From positions 2,108,001 to 2,172,000 of the forward strand of contig OZ245737.1 in the NCBI GenBank assembly GCA_965227315.1: a DNA stretch of 64,000 bases, given 5' to 3'. The stretch's first letter is position 1, and each line of letters opens with the position of its first letter. The translations under genes and the position numbers were made by a program. This stretch comes from JANQHS01 sp965227315. Lineage in GTDB: Bacteria > Bacteroidota > Bacteroidia > Cytophagales > CCMP332. Below are positions 15,385 through 25,094 of the stretch, in pieces. A model generated the notes under the pieces. The model was given only the letters and a program-made list of their open reading frames with translations, ran no database searches and had not been told where the DNA came from.

Positions 15385-16155
15385 TTATTTCAATGAGGCC
15401 TTCCAGGATCTGATCAATTCCTCTTCGGTGATATTGAGTTTGTCGAGTATATCCTGCACATCATTGAACTCCATGAGTTCGGAAAGCACTTCCCTTCCGT
15501 ATTGCTGATTGATATAGGCGACCATGGAGCCGGCCAGGCCGTATTTGTTTTGACCTTTCCAGAACTCCGACAACGCAGCAGGACCTCCGGTCCTGTCCAC
15601 GAAGCTCTTCATGCGTGATAGCCTGTCCTCATCCAGCTGCCCGGAAATATAGGTGGCCAGGCCCTCCACAAACCAGTCGATATTGTTGATGTCATCAAAG
15701 GCCGGAGAACGGTTATAATCGCTATGTAGCACATGGACCAGCTCATGATAGACCAGCAGCCTAATGCCCCTATGATCATTTGCATCATGTTCGCAGGCCT
15801 GCTCTTCCCATATCGAGGGGGATAGGAGGTCGAGGCGATGTTGAACCCCGCTGCCCACCATCCAGCACTGTGATTGAAAGGAGGGCATGCCCCAGGCCTG
15901 CTGCCATTGTTGATCGAGGTATTTGCGGTCGGGAAAAACATAGACATCTACTCTTTCCTTGAAGTTCCGTTTGAGTGCTGCGCTGACCTTTTTTATGCCG
16001 GTCTCAACATATTCCAGAATTGCAGACGCAGTGGCATCCTTCTCGGAATAGAATAGGCGATAATCCGGGGTTTCGATCTTGATGTTCAGGGAATCCGAGG
16101 CCTGGGCCGAGGAAACAAAAAGGATGAGGAGGGTAAAGACGAAAACTTCTTTCAT
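15385..16155 (-). CDS. Exported gluzincin (peptidase MA-like) metallopeptidase
   Basis: 256 residues with a signal peptide (about 1-19, ending AQAS). The zinc site is HELVH (H137, E138, H141), with the third ligand in WFVEGLATYI (E164), as in the peptidase MA-like gluzincins. The N-terminal part (LKRNFKERVDVYVFPDRKYLDQ) also fits that group. It should act in the periplasm or outside. Single gene; the membrane AraC regulator is 74 bases upstream on the same strand and could be linked. Confidence 0.85.
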   Translation of the reverse strand: MKEVFVFTLLILFVSSAQASDSLNIKIETPDYRLFYSEKDATASAILEYVETGIKKVSAALKRNFKERVDVYVFPDRKYLDQQWQQAWGMPSFQSQCWMVGSGVQHRLDLLSPSIWEEQACEHDANDHRGIRLLVYHELVHVLHSDYNRSPAFDDINNIDWFVEGLATYISGQLDEDRLSRMKSFVDRTGGPAALSEFWKGQNKYGLAGSMVAYINQQYGREVLSELMEFNDVQDILDKLNITEEELIRSWKASLK

Positions 16156-16229
16156 GATCTTGCTTTTCCCGCAAGTACAGAAAGTTGTTCATCTCCAATG
16201 CCTTGAATAGGCTCGGAGCTTTGACCGAT

Positions 16230-17204
16230 CTATGATCCGGTCATTGTTTTGTACTGTCTCGGGGTTTTTCCGGTGACTTTCTTGAAATTCTTGTTGAAGG
16301 CAGTGGTGGAATTGAAGCCGGCCATTCGCGATATCCCTTCCAGGGTGTATTTATGATTTTCTTTCACCTGCATCAGCCTGATCACCTCCTGCACACGGTG
16401 GTGGTTGATCAGGTCATTGAAGCCTATACTCAGGCCCGAGTTGATTGCCCTGGAAACCTCGTTTTGCGAATGTCCCAAATGACTGGCCAGCATGCCGAGA
16501 TTCAGATCCGGCCTTAGGTAGAGTTTTCCGCCTTCAAGAGCCTCCCGAACGCCTTCGAGAAGGTCGGAATCATAAGCCTCGTCTCGGGCATTGGATCCGA
16601 AGATGGGCAATGGGAGAAGCAAGAAGCAGACGGAGCCAAGATCAAAAAGAGGAATGAAATCATTCCGGATCAGCCCGGTGACTTGAAGTATGATAAATCC
16701 GATAATCGCGGTCAACAGAACCCGTGAAAGCCTCTTGTCCGTTTGCGCTTTGCCTGAGCTTTGTCGAAAAAACCGGATCAGGAAGAATGTGTTGGAGAGC
16801 AGCAGCGCCCAGCTCAGGAAGCCAATGAAAGTGACGTAACCCTGGCTGAGGCTTAGTTTTTCCCCTCCATCCAGAGAATAAACCGGAAGCAATATCAGGA
16901 AGCTGATGAGGGCTGGAAAAGCATGGCTCGTTCTTGCTGTACGATGCAGCCCTGTTGGGACGGCCATCAGAACAAGCAGGGGAACGATTAGGAACTTGAA
17001 AGGAAGGCTCAGGAAGCGAAAATGTGGAAGTGCATTGATCGTTCCCGTAAGCTGAAGCGAGGCTTCAAATGCGATCATGAAAATGGAGACCAGAAGGTAC
17101 CATTGCAGGCCCCTGATGCCCCGGCTTGGGATCTTGAGCAGATTCCTCAGCAGGTAATCGCCGATGAGCAGGAGGAGCAGGATGATCAGGAATGTGATGT
17201 TCAT
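16230..17204 (-). CDS. Membrane-bound AraC family regulator
   Basis: 324 residues. About seven hydrophobic segments occupy residues 1-205, followed by a cytosolic AraC DNA-binding domain from about residue 225, with both helix-turn-helices visible (LGMLASHLGHSQNEVSRAIN and LEGISRMAGFNSTTAFNKNFKK). This is a one-component membrane sensor common in Bacteroidota. The signal and targets are unknown; the nearby exported peptidase is one candidate. Closing motif GKTPRQYKT is typical. Confidence 0.9.
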   Translation of the reverse strand: MNITFLIILLLLLIGDYLLRNLLKIPSRGIRGLQWYLLVSIFMIAFEASLQLTGTINALPHFRFLSLPFKFLIVPLLVLMAVPTGLHRTARTSHAFPALISFLILLPVYSLDGGEKLSLSQGYVTFIGFLSWALLLSNTFFLIRFFRQSSGKAQTDKRLSRVLLTAIIGFIILQVTGLIRNDFIPLFDLGSVCFLLLPLPIFGSNARDEAYDSDLLEGVREALEGGKLYLRPDLNLGMLASHLGHSQNEVSRAINSGLSIGFNDLINHHRVQEVIRLMQVKENHKYTLEGISRMAGFNSTTAFNKNFKKVTGKTPRQYKTMTGS

Positions 17205-17325
17205 GATGTTCGGAATTTGACCTGTCCATCAATTTAGCGTTTTATGCTTTCATGATCATCATCTAAGTGCCGGGGGTTGGGATCCAGGTCTTAGCGGTAA
17301 TCCCGGATCAATGAACGCTGTTGGA

Positions 17326-18213
17326 TTATCTGAAATCAATCTCCGAATTATAGGCCCTGGTCAGCAATACGGATTCCTGACTGAACCTTTCCTTGTAGAG
17401 CGCGATGAGCTTATCGATCTCTTCGAATTCCTGCTCCGAATTCCCATGAACGATCCTGACCACCGATGTATTTTCGCTTAAAATGGCGCCATCATCCATG
17501 GTCCAATAGCCGGAAGCGCTCAATTCGGTAAACCCGCTAAAACTCTTGGAGATGACGGAATCCTTGAAATACTGCCAATCCGACTCCGAAACGCTGCCCG
17601 AGGGCGTGCTTTTTCCAAAATACAGGTCGGTGATGACGGCTTGATCATCTTCATAATGACCATAGGCCACCAGCAGGGGAGAGAGTCTGTCCAGCTCATA
17701 ATGACATCCCTGCTCATCGCAGAAGGTGAAGATATAGGCGTATTCCTTTTTCGCAGTTCTCCAATTGATCCAGAGGGTGATCTCGGGCAGGTCTTGCATG
17801 AAGTCGATGAGATCGATGCCGAACACCGGTATCTCGTAGGGGGTAATGCTCTGTTTGGGGATGACGGGCTTTCTGTTGAATCGATCCAGGTAGAGCCTGG
17901 AGCTGTCCTCTTGGTTGAAAAAATAGACCTCCTGGATAAAGGCATCTTCATCGGATTCATTATGCAGGAGCAGGGTGATGGAGGTATTGCCGGCAAAGAG
18001 CCAACTGAAGTGGACCTTCTCCTCTGAGATCGGCGTATGCGAACTTCTGAGTATTGGAATGAGAACTGTGGTGACACTGATCAAGGCAATGAGCAGGGCC
18101 AGCACATTTTGCGGAAGTTGGAGATATCTTCTGTAATTCTGGTATTCATTGCAGTGGATGCATTTGGTTGCACCATCGTTGATCTCGTTTTCACAGACTA
18201 TGCATTTTTTCAT
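17326..18213 (-). CDS. Zinc-ribbon single-pass membrane protein, hypothetical
   Basis: 295 residues. The N-terminus is a small zinc ribbon (C4, C7 and C18, C21 in CIVCENEI and CIHCNEY). One membrane segment follows at about 36-54, then a large beta-rich domain to residue 295. The ribbon should face the cytosol and the large domain the outside. No family recognised for the large domain. The gene begins 16 bases after the stop of the next upstream gene (18230), so the two are probably cotranscribed. Confidence 0.75.
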   Translation of the reverse strand: MKKCIVCENEINDGATKCIHCNEYQNYRRYLQLPQNVLALLIALISVTTVLIPILRSSHTPISEEKVHFSWLFAGNTSITLLLHNESDEDAFIQEVYFFNQEDSSRLYLDRFNRKPVIPKQSITPYEIPVFGIDLIDFMQDLPEITLWINWRTAKKEYAYIFTFCDEQGCHYELDRLSPLLVAYGHYEDDQAVITDLYFGKSTPSGSVSESDWQYFKDSVISKSFSGFTELSASGYWTMDDGAILSENTSVVRIVHGNSEQEFEEIDKLIALYKERFSQESVLLTRAYNSEIDFR

Positions 18214-18229
18214 GGTTTATGGCGGTCGT

Positions 18230-18763
18230 TTATTCATATAGTTCTTTTATTAATTCTTGATATTTCTTTTTGAAATTGGCTTCGGCCTTGTCGGGAAATC
18301 TAAACCCACTTGGGCCTGCCCAAATGAACTTTTGATCCAGATTAGGTTTTTCGGAATTGCTATGCTTGTGAAACTCTTCAAGCCATACATCATAGTATTC
18401 TATTAGTTGATTTGCATCCTCCATCAGCTCCCCTGGTATTAAATATGCTTTTTCCAAAAGTAGGTTCCTTATCCTCTCATTACCATCTTTTAAAGCCATA
18501 GCTTCCAGATACCCATTGTTAGTATTATATCTTTGGAACGCTCTCTTAGTTCTATCGAACTGTATATTGATCTGGCGCAATTCTGAAACGGCCCTCTCTT
18601 TCCATTGATAGTTAGATTTAAAAATGGTCAAATTCTGCTCAAGTTGTTTTTTGACATCGGCAGCAATGATCTCGTTTCTTTTTTTGAAGATAAGTCCTAG
18701 CACAATACCCACGATGCTGCTGCTTATTAATGCGGACATCAAGAGATTCAATAATTGTTCCAT
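18230..18763 (-). CDS. Hypothetical N-terminally anchored coiled-coil protein
   Basis: 177 residues. An N-terminal hydrophobic segment (about 5-26) precedes a helical, charged region (KKQLEQNLTIFKSNYQWKERAVSELRQI) with coiled-coil character and a C-terminal helix KKKYQELIKELYE. No known family is recognised. It forms an apparent operon with the zinc-ribbon membrane protein downstream. Its composition is AT-richer than flanking operons, consistent with a transferred block. Confidence 0.7.
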   Translation of the reverse strand: MEQLLNLLMSALISSSIVGIVLGLIFKKRNEIIAADVKKQLEQNLTIFKSNYQWKERAVSELRQINIQFDRTKRAFQRYNTNNGYLEAMALKDGNERIRNLLLEKAYLIPGELMEDANQLIEYYDVWLEEFHKHSNSEKPNLDQKFIWAGPSGFRFPDKAEANFKKKYQELIKELYE

Positions 18764-18916
18764 AGCATTATGGTTTGGTCATTCTTTAGTTTGCCTGACA
18801 TCCAACTGCTTTCTGAAAGGTTGACTCTTAAATTTCCGTAGATTTTCCGAGTCTGTCAGCCTGGGCAAATGACCTGTTGATCATATTTGTGATGTCATTC
18901 CTGGCTGATTTATATT

Positions 18917-19852
18917 CTACATTGCCAAATCTTCTTTAGCAGCGAAACAGATTACACTGACCTTAAACAAAAAACCATGATCAGGATATGGAGGCGGTTC
19001 CTTTTCTATAAAGTCATTGTTAAGCAAGAGACCTTGATCGAAAGCATATTCAGGCGTGATCTGCATGAAAATGTAGAACCGTATTTTTTCCCATTCATTA
19101 ATTCTTTCAACGGCCGAAGGATAATATAAGATATCTTCAGAAAGAGAGTTTTTCAAACGAAGAAAGTAGGTTTTGCTCAAGCTGTTTATATAATTGTCAA
19201 TAGAATTGTCCAAACTCGAATTTGTAGGCTTGATCAATAGTGTATCGCCGTTGGACATTCCTGATATTGTTCCTGACTCAATGGAATAGACTTCTGATAA
19301 TTTTCTTTCCAGGGGTACATTCATAATTTCATAGCTCTCTTCGTACTGTAAGTAGAAGTAGGGAGAATCTATACCCACTAAACGATAGTAGCTGCTGCAA
19401 ATGGTTGGATCCAAACCAAAACTATTGGCCATTTCATAAAGGTCATCATATATGTCAGATCTATTATACCTGTAATCCATGGCTAACAATTGCAAGCTGT
19501 CAATGTACTCGAATGAATATATTTCAACAATACTGTTCTCAATATCACTTTGGGCATCAAGGTATTTCTCCATTACATAATCCCTGGCGGATCCTTCGAT
19601 TGCACCCTCTAAGCCTTGCCGGGGTATCGAGGCCACTTTTGTAATCGCTAACTTAACATGATCGGGTAGGTCATCGTATTTGAGTTTAATTGTAGGATCT
19701 ATATCTACTTTTTTTCCAATCTTGTTTGCCTTCTTCGAAATCGATTCGGAAATCTCTCTGGACAATTTAGCTCCTAGCTTCCCGGCAATTTTTCCACAGC
19801 TGGTTCCAATAAGCATTGTGAATGTCCATATAATTACCATCCTGATCATCAT
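18917..19852 (-). CDS. Hypothetical lipoprotein
   Basis: 311 residues. The lipobox LIGTSC (Cys near residue 19) marks it for lipidation. A basic amphipathic stretch follows (LGAKLSREISESISKKANKIGKK), then an acidic, aromatic-rich domain of about 250 residues that I cannot assign. Two adjacent ATG codons (19852 and 19849) could start it. It lies upstream of the coiled-coil and zinc-ribbon genes on the same strand but with a 153-base gap, and shares their AT-rich composition. Confidence 0.7.
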   Translation of the reverse strand: MMIRMVIIWTFTMLIGTSCGKIAGKLGAKLSREISESISKKANKIGKKVDIDPTIKLKYDDLPDHVKLAITKVASIPRQGLEGAIEGSARDYVMEKYLDAQSDIENSIVEIYSFEYIDSLQLLAMDYRYNRSDIYDDLYEMANSFGLDPTICSSYYRLVGIDSPYFYLQYEESYEIMNVPLERKLSEVYSIESGTISGMSNGDTLLIKPTNSSLDNSIDNYINSLSKTYFLRLKNSLSEDILYYPSAVERINEWEKIRFYIFMQITPEYAFDQGLLLNNDFIEKEPPPYPDHGFLFKVSVICFAAKEDLAM

Positions 19853-19988
19853 TTTAATTGGTTTAGATCATCTGAACACAAGAGTGCTTTGTTTCTTACC
19901 GCTCCTTGCATGAAGTAATTAGACAACCACCTGGGCAAGCGGTAGGCAGCTTTGATCAATTACGTTTTATTATATCAGCTCTATCGGT

Positions 19989-22900
19989 TTACCTGGTCTT
20001 CTGTATGACCAACTTATTCCCCTTTCTCAAGGCTCTCAACTTCTTTGCTTGGGGAACCTTTTTCCAAACTTCCACAGTTACCCCGCCCGCCTGTTGACCT
20101 CCGGTGAACTGTCCGATATGTATGGCTCCGGTTCTGCCTTTGAGAGCGGGTTTTTTGAATTGAAGATGAATGGGCATTTTGGCGCCTTCCTTTACGGTCA
20201 TCTCCGGAATGTGTAGGCGTTGTTCGGGATCTTTGATGATGCTGACCAATCCGTTATTGATGTGCAAAACCCTAGCGCCTGTAATTCCGGTATACAATTC
20301 GATTTGCTTCTGCTTTAGCGTTTTTTTCACATTCCTTAAAGGATCTTTCTTGCAGTCCTCTCCGAATGGCACCCTATTCCCGATCTTATTGATCAATGCT
20401 CCGTCCCTGAATTTCAATCCCTCAATCGGAAATTTCAGCATGATCTCAGCATTGAGGTTTTCCGTATCCAACCACAACGTATCGGTATCATCGGTTCCGG
20501 TAAAGAAGAAATCGGAGTCACCATCATCGCTCAATTCGATAATATGAGTGTTCTTGAGTGCGATGTTGTTGGACTCACGGATGACATCCCATCCTCCCGT
20601 TCCGATATTGCTTGGATCGATTTCCGTTTCCAATCGTACCAATAAACAGAAATGATCATCTCCGCGAACATTTGATCCGGGTGCAGGTGGTGCCCAGCCG
20701 AATTCAACCTGCTGGGTTGCCCCGGCTGCCAGTTGAGGAACGACCACCATATTGCTCTGATTCACAAAATTTGGTGCGTTGCCGGTGTAGATCCCAATCG
20801 TCTGCCATTCAGACGGATAGGGCAAATTCGTTCCCGGGTCGGCCCAATGCAGGAAGACCTGGACGTTGTTGGCTGTCTGGGAGCCTCTGTTCCGTACGGT
20901 TACCCTGACCCTATTGCTGATATAGGAAGTCGGATCATGCGTCGGATTTGCAACAGGGTTTCCGGCAAGATCGAGTACTTCAATATCCGGACTCAACCAA
21001 GCCACCGCGCCGGTAAAGGGCTCCACTCCGGTATCGGATGTATGATCCCTTAACCAGACATCGACATCCGGTGTGGGATCAGTGCATGGTGTTCCCATCT
21101 GGAGAAATCCGAAACCAAATTTGTTATCCGGAACACCGACAGTCGGTATTCCTGCGGAATTCCACAGAAGTTGCTTGACATTAGCCCAGGTGAGTCCTGC
21201 GCCCAGGCATTCAAAGAGACAGGCTACGGCACCGGCTGCGATCGGTGCGGCCATACTCGTTCCGGATTTGGAAACAGTAAGAGCTCCCGGAGTCGTGCTG
21301 TTCTTATCCTCTGATCTAGCGGCGACAACGGAAAGCCCATTTGCTGATATATCCGGTTTGATCCTTCCGTCACGGGTCGGTCCTGCACTTGAGGATGAAG
21401 CGGGATTAGGACTGCCGGCAGTCGTATCATGAGATCCTACAGCAATACAGCGCAGGGATGTCCCCGGAGAAGCGATGGTCATATTTCCGGTTACGACATT
21501 GGCCCAGGTTCGAAATCCTCTGTTATTTCTTTCTATCCATCCTGCGATGAATCCGTTGATGATGTTGGTGCCGGTCAGGGCAATGGCATAATTACCTGCT
21601 TGCAGAGCGCTTGCAGTTCCGGTACTCAGGAAAATGGTAATTACATTATCTGAGTTTCGCGGATCCGAAGCTCCGTGAATGATCTGCATGGTCGTATTAT
21701 CCGTCAGTGTTGTTACCGGAGAATTGGAGCCGGGTGGAAGGGGACCAACTGCGGTTCCATCCGGGGCTGTTACTGTAACGGAGATCGTATCATGACCGTC
21801 ATACCAAAGCTCAATTTGATCCGAGTTGGGCGGAAACAAGTCCAATGTGCCATCTCCATCGGTATCGAATCCCTGATAGGTCACGGTCAGGTTGGTGGTA
21901 GCGCCGGTGGTAACAGTATTTTGAGTGTGGGAGCTTTTATTATCCGTATTTCCTGCCGCAAAGATTGATACCCGGCTAGGCACCAACAGGAGGTTGTCCA
22001 GGAACTGTTCTCCCAAAGTTGTGCCGTCATGAGGGCCCATATTATCACTGCCACTGCGATTGACCACACAGGGCTGTCCCAGGGCAGCTGCTCTTGCATA
22101 GATATAGCTATACGCATCTGCCAGACTTGCGGAATCCGAGCCAATATAGTTGTTCGTGTTGCTGAGTTGAACATGAATGATATTGGCGTTGGGAGCCGCA
22201 CCGTTATTCCCGGATCGACCGTTGCCTACAGCACAGCCGGCAACGTGGGTTCCATGGGAAGATCGAAGGCTGCCCGTACTTGTATAGCCGTGACGTATTG
22301 TTTGATAGGCCGCCTGGGGTGTGGGTGCCGTGGGTGGAGCATAGTTATTCAACTCTGTGTTGATATTGGCCTGGCTGTATTCCACACCATACGATGACCC
22401 TCCGCTGAAATTAAAACCAGGAAGAGCAGGTGCTACCGGGGGACCGGATTCCGTTCCCTGTGGTGTTAGCCACTGATGCCAAAGAAACAGGATCCGTGTA
22501 CTTCCCAGTCCATCGCCTCCTGCTCCATCATTGTTTCTGAAATCAACATGATAAACATCCATGTGAGTATCTACTATGCCCACGATCACACCATTGCCTG
22601 TGATGGCAGGTGTTGCATTATGCAGTGTATCCAGTTGAGCATAAGGAATGCCTTGACCCAGATCCGGAAAATTGGGACGGCCCAGTTCGATGTACTCGAT
22701 CATTGGCATCTTTACCAATCTCTTCAGGGATTTATAGGGCACGTTGGCAGTAAAAATGTCGCCCGCCTGATTTCTCACCTCTATGCCTACTTTTTTCAGG
22801 TCTCTGATATTGGCTTGACTTTTTACAAGACAAGAAATGAAGGGCTCTCTTAATTTGGTGAAGTGCGATACTTCCTTCCTCGAATGCTTCGGAAAGTATA

Positions 22901-23159
22901 AGCCGAAAGTAAAGGGCACGGTAAACTGAGCTGCAATTTCATCATATTTCACTTCCAGCTTTTCTTTTTTCTCCTTGGGTTTGGTATTTATGATCTGCAG
23001 GCGCAATTTTTCCGCCCTTTCCATTTGTAATACGAACTGCTTATGCTCTTTGCGCTTTAAGCTCTCCAGTTGCTTTAATGGATAATGAGTCATCGCATAT
23101 AGTCTCGGATCAAGCTTATGCGTGTACATTTTTCTGAATTCAGTTCTGTTCTCTTTCAT
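19989..23159 (-). CDS. Large subtilisin-like (S8) serine protease without export signal
   Basis: 1056 residues. The S8 catalytic set is complete: D197 (GIVDTHMDVYH), H302 (SSHGTHVAG), the oxyanion Asn404 (FAAGNTD) and S635 (SGTSMAAP). An insertion of about 130 residues with a jelly-roll-like pattern separates the oxyanion Asn from the last catalytic block. The C-terminal 350 residues include a CARDB-like beta domain (ISNRVRVTVRNRGSQTANNVQ). The N-terminal 170 residues are charged, include a coiled-coil-like stretch and an inhibitor-like segment, and lack a signal peptide. There is also no T9SS domain, so its location is unclear. Confidence 0.92.
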   Translation of the reverse strand: MKENRTEFRKMYTHKLDPRLYAMTHYPLKQLESLKRKEHKQFVLQMERAEKLRLQIINTKPKEKKEKLEVKYDEIAAQFTVPFTFGLYFPKHSRKEVSHFTKLREPFISCLVKSQANIRDLKKVGIEVRNQAGDIFTANVPYKSLKRLVKMPMIEYIELGRPNFPDLGQGIPYAQLDTLHNATPAITGNGVIVGIVDTHMDVYHVDFRNNDGAGGDGLGSTRILFLWHQWLTPQGTESGPPVAPALPGFNFSGGSSYGVEYSQANINTELNNYAPPTAPTPQAAYQTIRHGYTSTGSLRSSHGTHVAGCAVGNGRSGNNGAAPNANIIHVQLSNTNNYIGSDSASLADAYSYIYARAAALGQPCVVNRSGSDNMGPHDGTTLGEQFLDNLLLVPSRVSIFAAGNTDNKSSHTQNTVTTGATTNLTVTYQGFDTDGDGTLDLFPPNSDQIELWYDGHDTISVTVTAPDGTAVGPLPPGSNSPVTTLTDNTTMQIIHGASDPRNSDNVITIFLSTGTASALQAGNYAIALTGTNIINGFIAGWIERNNRGFRTWANVVTGNMTIASPGTSLRCIAVGSHDTTAGSPNPASSSSAGPTRDGRIKPDISANGLSVVAARSEDKNSTTPGALTVSKSGTSMAAPIAAGAVACLFECLGAGLTWANVKQLLWNSAGIPTVGVPDNKFGFGFLQMGTPCTDPTPDVDVWLRDHTSDTGVEPFTGAVAWLSPDIEVLDLAGNPVANPTHDPTSYISNRVRVTVRNRGSQTANNVQVFLHWADPGTNLPYPSEWQTIGIYTGNAPNFVNQSNMVVVPQLAAGATQQVEFGWAPPAPGSNVRGDDHFCLLVRLETEIDPSNIGTGGWDVIRESNNIALKNTHIIELSDDGDSDFFFTGTDDTDTLWLDTENLNAEIMLKFPIEGLKFRDGALINKIGNRVPFGEDCKKDPLRNVKKTLKQKQIELYTGITGARVLHINNGLVSIIKDPEQRLHIPEMTVKEGAKMPIHLQFKKPALKGRTGAIHIGQFTGGQQAGGVTVEVWKKVPQAKKLRALRKGNKLVIQKTR

Positions 23160-23538
23160 TTTGGCTAGGTTTAAATGCTAATGAGCGCTCAGCTTTTTTG
23201 GGTCATATGCAAGGTTGGGTTCGTGTTAGCGACTCCATTCTCACATTGCAATAAGAGGCTTGAAAAAAGCATTCTTGAGCTTTTTGACTTCATAGCGGCT
23301 GTTGAAATGGTAAACTTTTCAAATTGAATTTACCCAATTTTAAAGTCGAATAATACAAAATCGAATATGGATTTGAATCCGGTAGAAATCCATTTGAAAA
23401 CGGAGGAAGGCAAGAAGAATTCGGTGTGCAATAAAGACTGGAGAATGCCGAACAATAGACCATGGCAACTGTTGATCATGTTCTGTGGCCGTAGTCTGAT
23501 AGCCGGTTTCCAGCGAATAAGGTATGGCGGTAGTGGAA
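23160..23538. other. Gene-free stretch upstream of the subtilase
   Basis: No supported gene. An open frame of 86 codons on the plus strand (23367-23627) runs through the terminator at 23539 and into the 3' end of the next gene, so I reject it. The region contains the subtilase leader, but I find no TAnnTTTG box there and no clear repeat. Confidence 0.5.
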
Positions 23539-23566
23539 TAAAAAACGAGGCGGGAATTCCGCCTCG
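23539..23566 (-). terminator. Intrinsic terminator of the delta-60-repeat gene
   Basis: CGAGGCGG (23546-23553) and CCGCCTCG (23559-23566) form a perfect eight-base stem with a five-base loop. On the minus strand the hairpin is followed by six T residues. It lies 42 bases beyond the stop at 23608. Confidence 0.9.
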
Positions 23567-23607
23567 TGGATCTGAAGGGTCTTTACTTGATCTGCGTCGT
23601 TGTGCCT

Positions 23608-25011
23608 TTAGTTCTTCACCAATTTGATGATCTCTCCTGCATTGGTGTGTAGAAAATATACGCCTTGCTCATATTCACTCAGATCAACAACAGGTGACGA
23701 AGTCCAATCCGAGACCACGGCCCCTGTTGAATTGACAATGCGGTAGGAATGCTCGACTAATACCCGAAAAACGCCTTGGGAAGGGTTGGGATAGGCCAGC
23801 AGTATGGAATTCTGTTTTGGATCAATACCGGTGACTCCATCATTGTTGATCCGTGCAATATGATCCCTTTGGGTTCCGTCGTACATGGTGAAATTCCCGC
23901 CGATCAAAACCTTGCCATCGCTTTGAATGGCCAAGGCTTCACCCGTGTTGTTGCAGCCAAACCCCGGATCAAAATCGCTATCCAGAGAACCATCGGCATT
24001 GATGCGTGCAATTGAGTTTCGGGATGAGCCGTCATAACTATAAAAGCTGCCCACCAGGATAATGTCATAGTTCGGTAGGATCTCGATCTTGTGAATAGAA
24101 TTGAGGTCCGCTCCGCTACCGGGATCAAAAGAATTATCAAGGCTGCCGTCAGCGTTTAGCCTGGCGATCTTTCCCCTGGTCGTTCCATCGAATGAATCGA
24201 AATATCCCGAGGCGATGACCTTTCCGTCATTTTGCACCCTGACCGATCTTACCGAGGGAAAGACACCTCCGCTGCCGGCTCCGGGATCGAAGCTGTTATC
24301 GAGGGAACCATCGGCATTCAACCTGGCGACCCCGTTTCGATCATTGCCGTCATAGCTGGTGAAGTCCCCGCCGATCAGGATCTTGCCATCGGCCTGAACA
24401 TGCAGGGAATTGATGGCTGAGCTGGCACCTGTTCCGGGCGTGAAGCCATTATCCTTGGTGCCATCGGGATTGATCCTGGCGATATAGGGTGAATTAGAGG
24501 TATTGTAATAACGGGTGAAGCTTCCTCCGATCAGAATGTCCCCATCTGGCAGTATGGCAATGGTCCGGACCTCGCTATCCGCCCCGTCGTTAGGGTCGAA
24601 GGAAATATCGATACTGCCATCGCTGTTCAAACGCACGATGCGATCCCTGGGTGTATTGTCATAGTTATGAAAGGCACCCACCAGAATGATCTTTCCGTCG
24701 CTTTGAACTGCTATATCATAGACATGGTATTGCTGACCTGTGACAAATCCCATGACGCCATCCCCGGGATCAAACGAAGTATCGAGACTACCATCGATAT
24801 TTAGGCGGGCGATCCCGTTGATCGAGGTCCCATCATATGAGTTAAAAGGACCACCGATAAGGATCTTACCATCGGCTTGAATTGCAATGGATTCTACCAG
24901 GGTATTGGTCCCGTCCCCCGGATCGAATGAAAGATCCAGTGAACCTGGGCTTTGTGCGGAAAGTCTCAGGCTTAGGCCTATGAGCAGTATGGGGAGTAGC
25001 TTGATTTTCAT
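23608..25011 (-). CDS. Delta-60 repeat protein with T9SS C-terminal sorting domain
   Basis: 467 residues: signal peptide (about 1-19, LRLSAQ), then seven or so repeats of the form GKILIGG-x-F-x-SYDG...IARLNADGSLDNSFDPG at 50-57 residue spacing, then a Por sorting domain (LLAYPNPSQGVFRVLV to LVKN). Delta-60 repeats are predicted to build a beta propeller-like structure. Expected at the cell surface or secreted. The leader contains a nested hairpin (25023-25070) and a perfect palindrome (25095-25112), and the TPR/LuxR regulator gene lies just upstream. Confidence 0.9.
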   Translation of the reverse strand: MKIKLLPILLIGLSLRLSAQSPGSLDLSFDPGDGTNTLVESIAIQADGKILIGGPFNSYDGTSINGIARLNIDGSLDTSFDPGDGVMGFVTGQQYHVYDIAVQSDGKIILVGAFHNYDNTPRDRIVRLNSDGSIDISFDPNDGADSEVRTIAILPDGDILIGGSFTRYYNTSNSPYIARINPDGTKDNGFTPGTGASSAINSLHVQADGKILIGGDFTSYDGNDRNGVARLNADGSLDNSFDPGAGSGGVFPSVRSVRVQNDGKVIASGYFDSFDGTTRGKIARLNADGSLDNSFDPGSGADLNSIHKIEILPNYDIILVGSFYSYDGSSRNSIARINADGSLDSDFDPGFGCNNTGEALAIQSDGKVLIGGNFTMYDGTQRDHIARINNDGVTGIDPKQNSILLAYPNPSQGVFRVLVEHSYRIVNSTGAVVSDWTSSPVVDLSEYEQGVYFLHTNAGEIIKLVKN

Positions 25012-25022
25012 AACATTCTTTT

Positions 25023-25070
25023 TTTTGAGTTAACCGGTCATCTGGATATGACCAAGCGACCGGCTCAAAA
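25023..25070 (-). promoter_or_regulatory. Nested hairpin in the leader of the delta-60 gene
   Basis: TTTTGAG (25023-25029) pairs with CTCAAAA (25064-25070), and inside it GGTCAT (25036-25041) pairs with ATGACC (25047-25052). The structure ends 12 bases before the ATG at 25011, so it could affect translation or mRNA stability. Confidence 0.45.
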
Positions 25071-25094
25071 GTCATGAAAGCCACCTTTTAGGTG

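Noticed and set aside
23367..23627. 86-codon plus-strand open frame
   Set aside because: It reads straight through a strong terminator hairpin and into the 3' end of the opposite gene; no family resemblance.
23608..25011. Tandem DNA repeat array
   Set aside because: The periodicity comes from protein-level delta-60 repeats with diverged DNA, not from a nucleotide repeat.
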